Shown: one piece after another, positions 59,678 through 64,000 of the stretch
Layout: the number at the start of each line of letters is the position of its first letter
Numbering within the stretch: position 1 is the stretch's first letter
NCBI GenBank assembly: GCA_020073565.1
Contig: JAIQEY010000008.1
Coordinates: 62,001 to 126,000, forward strand
Origin: Terriglobia bacterium
GTDB lineage: Bacteria > Acidobacteriota > Terriglobia > Terriglobales > Acidobacteriaceae
Length of the DNA stretch: 64,000 bases
Direction of reading: 5' to 3'
Position numbers and translations under genes: made by a program
Notes under the pieces: generated by a model
What the model was told of the DNA's origin: nothing
The model's input: the letters and a program-made list of their open reading frames with translations, nothing else
Database searches by the model: none

Positions 59678-61003
59678 GTGATCCTGTTGCGCATTCCAAC
59701 TACGCACCGGCCGCAGCGTGAAAAAGGAATCGTGATCCTGCTGGTAGCGGTCATGCTTCTGTTTGTCGTCGGTGCCATAGCCGCGCTCGCCATCGACGTG
59801 GTCACACTCTACACGGCGCGCAGCGAAGCCCAGCTCGCCGCCGATAGCGCTGCGCTCGCCGGCGCCCGCGCCCTCGTCAATTCCGGCATCACTTCTGTGG
59901 ATCCGACCGATCCGGGTTATGCCACTATGCTCTCAGGTGGCTCAGGCGCGGAGGACCAAGCCCGCATTATCGCGACCCGCGTGGCCACGGGGAACAAAGT
60001 CGGCGGCCAATTCTTGTCGGGCGCCGGTGCCTGTGCAGGCGGTGGCGAAATCAGCGTTTGCTTCAATGACAGCACATTTCCGTCCAACCCGCAGGTAACC
60101 GTAACAATCCAACGCACCGATCTCCCCACTTTCTTCGCCCGTCTGCTGGGAAGAACTGTGCTAGCTGTGTCCGCCACCGCGACTGCCGAAGCCTACAACC
60201 CCTCCCGCGACCCAGCCAAAATTCCCGTCGCGCCCACGTGCGTAAAACCGTGGCTGTTGCCCAATCTCGATCCCAGCAATCCCCCGAATACGATTTTTGA
60301 CTCCGCAGGTAACATCACCAATCCTGCTCTGTTGGGATGGAGCGGCACGCCGATGAGCCTCGCCTGCGGCGGCGCCGGCTGTACGCCGACGCCTCTGCCT
60401 GGCCCGTCCGCTTGGAAGTACTATCCCGGCGATGACGGCCCCGGATTCTTCCCGCCCCCCACCAGTTCCCTGCCCACCACCTGCAGTCCAGTGCTGTCCA
60501 GCAACTATCAGCAAAGCATTGCCGGCTGCATCCCGGTTCCGATCGCTTGCAACGCCACCTCCAAGATTGACATCAACGCTTACGCCAATCGAGGATCGGA
60601 GACCGCCGATGCGGTCAATTGTCTGACTCACGCAACCGCCACTCTGCAGGACGCCGATCAGATCGACCTGGGCTATGCAACTGTGCCTTTCCAGTTCGAC
60701 GCAGGCACGAACAATCCGATCACTGGCGCCGCAACAAAACGCGTCCTGGTCAGCAGTTCGCTCGTGACCGTGCCCGTGTTTGACCACACACTCGCCGGTT
60801 GGCAGACCACCGGCGATGTACAGATCATTGGCTTCGTCCAACTCTTCTTGAATCCGGACAGCATCGCCGCGCTTCCTACTCCTAGCGGCAATGTGAATGC
60901 TAAAGTCATCAACATGGTCGGCTGCGGAACTGGAGCCACCGGCACGCCCATCCTGGGCAACGGCGCTTCGGCAGTGCCCGTGCGATTAGTCACGCCCCCG
61001 TAA
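59678..61003 (+). CDS. TadG-like Flp pilus assembly protein
   Basis: A 441-residue protein. Its N-terminal helix (GIVILLVAVMLLFVVGAIAA) and the following LAIDVVTLYTARSEAQLAAD then SAALAGARAL are the TadG/DUF2134 signature. A large periplasmic domain rich in Pro, Thr and Cys follows. No VWA MIDAS motif was recognised in it. GTG at 59678 directly after the previous stop is used; TTG at 59687 with GAGG upstream is an alternative. Other Tad genes (the ATPase TadA, TadB/C, the secretin) are not in the window. Confidence 0.82.
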   Translation: MILLRIPTTHRPQREKGIVILLVAVMLLFVVGAIAALAIDVVTLYTARSEAQLAADSAALAGARALVNSGITSVDPTDPGYATMLSGGSGAEDQARIIATRVATGNKVGGQFLSGAGACAGGGEISVCFNDSTFPSNPQVTVTIQRTDLPTFFARLLGRTVLAVSATATAEAYNPSRDPAKIPVAPTCVKPWLLPNLDPSNPPNTIFDSAGNITNPALLGWSGTPMSLACGGAGCTPTPLPGPSAWKYYPGDDGPGFFPPPTSSLPTTCSPVLSSNYQQSIAGCIPVPIACNATSKIDINAYANRGSETADAVNCLTHATATLQDADQIDLGYATVPFQFDAGTNNPITGAATKRVLVSSSLVTVPVFDHTLAGWQTTGDVQIIGFVQLFLNPDSIAALPTPSGNVNAKVINMVGCGTGATGTPILGNGASAVPVRLVTPP

Positions 61004-61086
61004 GAAATCTCAGGTTTCAGGAAATGCGCTCGAAGAACGCGCGAACGGGTGCCCAGCCCGCCAGCCTTTGTTGCGAATGGAGAGAC

Positions 61087-61117
61087 GGGGGAGTCTCGCC
61101 AGTCTCGGCGATCCCCC
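61087..61117. terminator. Bidirectional hairpin between TadG and the AMIN gene
   Basis: GGGGGA, gap, TCGCC, loop AGTCTC, GGCGA, TCCCCC: an 11-base-pair interrupted stem between the convergent genes. No T-tract, so termination is uncertain. Confidence 0.45.
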
Positions 61118-61152
61118 TCGATTCTGAAGTGGGAAAGTAAGGGGGGAACACC

Positions 61153-62007
61153 CTAGAAGCTTGGTTCGCGGCGGGTCAGGATGACTTTCTCCAGACCGCG
61201 TCCTTGCTCGCCGTCGACGAAGATGAAGTTGTAGCTTGATCCATTCAGCAACGAGGCCAGCACATCACGCGCGGGAGCGGGGCCCAGGTCGGCCACGACT
61301 TGTTCCTGTTCCGCGCCGGCAGGAATGGCAATCTCTGCTTGGGTCTGCTGCTGTACTTCGAACAGCACCTCGGCCAGCGTTGCCCCTTGCGTATGAATGC
61401 GCAGCAGCCCGTTTTGGAAGGTCACGTTGACCGACGGCTTGGGCGGTTCCAGAGGTTGCGGCGGTGCTTGAGAGACAGCGCTCACTGCGGAACGTGAAGT
61501 TGCACCGGCTCCTGCTACTGCAAGGTGCTCGCTGACTCTCGCAACCGATGTCAAGTGTCCGCCACCGATGGTTGGCACGGATGGCGGCGCCGAAGCCACG
61601 TTGTTCGCAGCAGACGCGGAACCTAGTCTCACCAGCACTCCGTTTGGAATCGGCAGGATCTGATACGACTGGGGCTCCATAAGATCGAGCACAATTCGGG
61701 TAATCGGAGGGTCATTGAAAAACAATCCTGAGCGAATGCTTTTCAAGGGACCACGATTGACTTTGAGTGCGTGCAACTCCGAGGCCGGCAATGCCCCGGG
61801 AAAATCCACCACGATCCGGTCCGGGCCTGTGATCGCCTGGGTGTTTGGGGACACGGCCGCACCCGACGTGTGAATTTCAATTTCGATCGCCGTTACGCCA
61901 TTGCGCACAGCCACGCTGCGCACAAAAGAGCGGTCTTGCGCGGCAACGGGCGCGGTCAGCAAGCTTCCTACTACTAGAAGGGTTCCGAGGTAAGAGAAGG
62001 ACTGCAT
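61153..62007 (-). CDS. AMIN-domain, PilQ-like secretin-accessory protein
   Basis: A 284-residue exported protein; start 62007 has CAGGAG upstream and a signal peptide (TLLVVGSLLTAPVAAQ). An N-terminal AMIN domain (about 25-125: VRNGVTAIEIEIHTSGAAVS, DRIVVDFPGALPASELHALK, ITRIVLDLMEP) binds peptidoglycan. The C-terminal part (about 195-284: FQNGLLRIHTQGATLAEVLF, VLASLLNGSSYNFIFVDGEQ) resembles a secretin N0/STN domain. The secretin pore itself is missing. It may help anchor a Tad or type IV pilus/type II secretion system. Confidence 0.82.
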   Translation of the reverse strand: MQSFSYLGTLLVVGSLLTAPVAAQDRSFVRSVAVRNGVTAIEIEIHTSGAAVSPNTQAITGPDRIVVDFPGALPASELHALKVNRGPLKSIRSGLFFNDPPITRIVLDLMEPQSYQILPIPNGVLVRLGSASAANNVASAPPSVPTIGGGHLTSVARVSEHLAVAGAGATSRSAVSAVSQAPPQPLEPPKPSVNVTFQNGLLRIHTQGATLAEVLFEVQQQTQAEIAIPAGAEQEQVVADLGPAPARDVLASLLNGSSYNFIFVDGEQGRGLEKVILTRREPSF

Positions 62008-62126
62008 GTGACTCCTGGGAAGAGTGTAGCAGCAGGGCGTGTCCGGTGGCACACGCGGAAGTCGTAGACCCAAATCGTGGAGGGACGATCAGGAATTCCT
62101 GAATTGGGACACAAGGCACGGGGGTC

Positions 62127-62180
62127 AGCTACGAGTTGCGAGCTCTCAAAAGACCAATTGGTTGCTCGTAGCTCGTCGCC
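62127..62180. repeat. Palindromic repeat, family B variant (AGCTACGAGTTGCGAGCT)
   Basis: AGCTACGAGTTGCGAGCT and, after about 22 bases, GCTCGTAGCTCGTCGC form an inverted pair in the gap between the AMIN and PEP-CTERM genes. Related to the element at 10387. Confidence 0.55.
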
Positions 62181-62185
62181 TGAGT

Positions 62186-63238
62186 TTAGAGCGAGAGCGC
62201 GCGGCGGGTCCTGCGATATCGCCAATAGACCGCCGCCAGACCGGAAGAAATCAGTATCCACGTGGAAGGCTCCGGTACCACGGGAGGTTTGCGGTGGGGA
62301 GGAACGCAGGGTTTCTCCTCTTTCTCGTTATCGATGACGCCGAGACTCCCTTCATGCTGCTCCTGGGAGGCCGTTTCGCACACATGGGGCGGAGCTGGCA
62401 TACCGAAGGGAATATAGGGGAACACGAAGCCCCCGGTGAAAAGCTGAGGCCCTTGAGGAGATGCAGGATTAGCCCCGGGCAGAGAGGGCGGCAGGAGCGA
62501 AGATCGGATGGGTAGTGGTGGAGGCTCGAGTTCCGCCACGGGTTTGTCGAGCACATCCTCGGCCGGTTCTTCCTCGGAGACTTGCAGCTTGGGAGTCTCG
62601 GAAACCTGGTTGCCGCACCGTGCACGGGCGGTGATTTCACCGTCGGTAAGCAGCAACTCGCCCAGGTGCAGGCGAAACTTTTTGCGGGTCCAGAAGATGC
62701 GATTCCGCAGACGATACGAAAGATAGACTTCGCGAGCTTGGGTGGCGCGAAGCAGGCGGGCGTGTTCGTATTGGAAGCGCGCGTAGTGCTGCCAGACAAC
62801 GGCATCGTGCGCGGCCGCGCGCCGGAGACCGTCAGGACCGTCGACCCCGCCGGGCACGACTGAGTAAGGATAGACGCCGCGCTTTTGCCCGGTGGACTGC
62901 GCGGACTGGCTCGCGCGCGCTGCCAGAGCGCTCAGGTTGGCGTGGACGTTGCCACGAGTCCAGGGTGACTCTGGTACGGATTGGGAAGCGCGCCAGGGGG
63001 CAGCCGCGAAAAAGCGCACAGCGCTCCGCCCGCACACCGCTGCCAGCAGTGTCAGCATGACGGCTGTGATCAGCCCGCGCTGGGCCCGCAAGCGCCGCCG
63101 ATACCAATTCCGCCTGCGACGGACCTGATTTCCTCCAACCTGGTGGTTCAAAAGGATTCCTACCTGGCTCTTCGGCCAATCGTCTTGCGGCGGGGAGACG
63201 CTCATCCGATAGGTGCAACCCTGCATCCAAAGCGACAT
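62186..63238 (-). CDS. PEP-CTERM sorting-signal protein of unknown function
   Basis: A 350-residue protein. The C-terminus VVPEPSTWILISSGLAAVYW then RYRRTRRAL is a PEP-CTERM signal: PEP motif, hydrophobic segment, basic tail, recognised by exosortase. A membrane helix (GLITAVMLTLLAAVCG) near residue 55 follows a basic stretch. The middle has REVYLSYRLRNRIFWTRKKF and a Pro/Leu-rich stretch. No enzyme motif is recognised. A few such proteins per genome, with exopolysaccharide genes, are common in biofilm-forming bacteria; the exosortase gene is not in the window. Confidence 0.75.
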   Translation of the reverse strand: MSLWMQGCTYRMSVSPPQDDWPKSQVGILLNHQVGGNQVRRRRNWYRRRLRAQRGLITAVMLTLLAAVCGRSAVRFFAAAPWRASQSVPESPWTRGNVHANLSALAARASQSAQSTGQKRGVYPYSVVPGGVDGPDGLRRAAAHDAVVWQHYARFQYEHARLLRATQAREVYLSYRLRNRIFWTRKKFRLHLGELLLTDGEITARARCGNQVSETPKLQVSEEEPAEDVLDKPVAELEPPPLPIRSSLLPPSLPGANPASPQGPQLFTGGFVFPYIPFGMPAPPHVCETASQEQHEGSLGVIDNEKEEKPCVPPHRKPPVVPEPSTWILISSGLAAVYWRYRRTRRALSL

Positions 63239-63240
63239 CT

Positions 63241-63468
63241 GTAATGCAGCTTTAGATCCAAGAAGTTAGCGCCCAAGACTGGGCAATGTTATCAGAAATG
63301 TGACCGGCTTTTCATAAAAGATAACCGCCCCTGTAACCGAAGCTGCAAATGGTTGAACGGATGGTGAGTAATCACAAGAAAGTAACCAAGCGATTAAGCG
63401 TCGCCGGGAGATGGCGTTAAACCTAATCGCAGAGCTGATGTCCCGACACGCACAAGCGGAGCGGGCAT
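63241..63468. other. Intergenic stretch without recognised feature
   Basis: About 230 bases separate the PEP-CTERM gene from the 3' end of the RND pump gene. I see no gene, clear hairpin terminator or repeat copy; AT content is locally a little higher around 63290-63400, suggesting promoter sequence for the PEP-CTERM gene, but no -10/-35 pair stands out. Confidence 0.5.
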
Positions 63469-64000
63469 CTAGGATCGTTGCGGCGACATACCCACAAGGG
63501 CGCTCGGCTCGCCTTGTCCAGACTCGAGGTAACTCGTCGTTAGAATTTCATCGCCGGAGAGGTCGCCTGATTCTCTGCTGAGAGCGCCTTCCTTCCATAC
63601 CGCGTAGACCGCTGGATAGACCAGCAGCTCCAGAATGAAAGACGTCACGATTCCCCCCACCATCGGAGCCGCGATGCGCTTCATGATTTCGGATCCGCTT
63701 CCCGTGGACCACAGGATCGGAATCAAGCCGATGCTCATCGTGGCGAAGGTCATGAACTTGGGACGCAGCCGCTTGGCAGCTCCTTCGACAATAGCCTCGT
63801 AGAGACGCTGTCGGGTCATCCGCACCGGCTCGCGCCTGGCCTTTTCATACGCGAGATCCAGATACAACAGCATGAAGACCCCGGTTTCCGCGTCGATGCC
63901 AAGCAGGGCGATGATCCCCAGCCAGACGGCGATGCTCATGTTGTAGCCCAGGGCGTAGACCATCCAGAACGCCCCGACCGCCGAGAACGGCACGGCGAGC
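63469..64000 (-). CDS. CusA-type RND heavy-metal efflux pump (C-terminal part, cut by window edge)
   Basis: The last about 176 residues of a large RND pump; the frame stays open to the right edge. The stretch MVYALGYNMSIAVWLGIIAL then LGIDAETGVFMLLYLD is the transmembrane helix 10-11 region of the HME (CusA/CzcA) group, and KRLRPKFMTFATMSIGLIPI and APMVGGIVTSFILELLVYPA are the final helices. CusA/CzcA export Cu(I)/Ag or Zn/Co/Cd using the proton gradient. Metal specificity cannot be judged from this part. It is minus-strand and ends about 230 bases before the PEP-CTERM gene. Confidence 0.88.
   Translation of the reverse strand, partial: LAVPFSAVGAFWMVYALGYNMSIAVWLGIIALLGIDAETGVFMLLYLDLAYEKARREPVRMTRQRLYEAIVEGAAKRLRPKFMTFATMSIGLIPILWSTGSGSEIMKRIAAPMVGGIVTSFILELLVYPAVYAVWKEGALSRESGDLSGDEILTTSYLESGQGEPSALVGMSPQRS

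Noticed and set aside
1..64000. CRISPR arrays, tRNA/rRNA genes, insertion sequences, prophage or integrase genes.
   Set aside because: None seen: no regularly spaced direct repeats, no tRNA-like T-loop with acceptor stem, no transposase or integrase reading frame.

Overview
The window looks like chromosomal DNA of an acidobacterium (Koribacter/Sulfotelmatobacter-like, order Acidobacteriales). The reasons are the protein flavour (one-piece LptF-LptG permease, YcxB-RHS protein, SpoIIM-RDD-DUF58-MoxR locus, PEP-CTERM protein, Tad pseudopilins), the GC-rich coding, and many short palindromic repeats in the gaps between genes. This is inferred from protein families; no rRNA or tRNA gene was seen. 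About 57 genes are supported, and both edge genes are cut by the window ends.

Layout. 1-2.6 kb: a truncated GH57 glucanase diverges from glycogen branching enzyme glgB. 2.7-8.1 kb: M28 peptidase, fused LptF/LptG lipopolysaccharide permease, beta-propeller lipoprotein. 8.2-11.0 kb: a CpxA/CpxR-like two-component pair facing a CpxP/Spy-like periplasmic chaperone, with a near-perfect CpxR-type box between them. 11-19 kb: ABC exporter half, YdeI-like protein, zinc-ribbon/Sel1 membrane protein, solitary nuoB, an amidohydrolase-fold protein without its metal ligands, a zinc alcohol dehydrogenase, a small lipoprotein. 19-20.7 kb: xdhC and a CYTH phosphatase/cyclase. 20.9-26.8 kb: pentose catabolic operon (AraD epimerase, sodium/sugar symporter, small membrane protein, FucI-family isomerase, ribulokinase).

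26.9-30.9 kb: chromate operon (chrB, peptidase E, ornithine cyclodeaminase-like, chrA) behind a promoter enclosed by a perfect inverted repeat. 31-35 kb: metal (probably zinc/manganese) acquisition genes on the minus strand: small Cys/His membrane protein, outer-membrane porin, ZnuA-like binding protein, ZnuB-like permease, but no ATPase. 35.3-42.4 kb: SpoIIM and RDD genes diverging from start codons two bases apart, and a translationally coupled DUF4129-DUF4350-MoxR-DUF58 operon. 42.6-44.9 kb: YcxB/archaemetzincin-like/RHS gene split by a one-base frameshift. 45-49.6 kb: alpha/beta hydrolase, Tat-exported clan GH-A glycosidase with a response-regulator remnant at its 5' end, PQQ beta-propeller, secreted hypothetical. 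49.7-55.3 kb: second two-component pair, fatty-acid desaturase, cytochrome c, beta-hydroxyacid dehydrogenase, MBL hydrolase.

55.4-62 kb: S41 C-terminal protease, exported CX5R phosphatase, and a Tad/Flp pilus block (CpaA-type prepilin peptidase, two TadE-like pseudopilins, TadG) facing an AMIN-domain secretin-accessory protein. 62.2-64 kb: PEP-CTERM protein and the C-terminus of a CusA-type RND pump.

The strongest non-coding signal is a set of at least five palindromic repeat families. Several sit exactly on stop codons and appear to have supplied new C-termini to neighbouring genes. No CRISPR array, insertion sequence, phage or integrated plasmid was seen.
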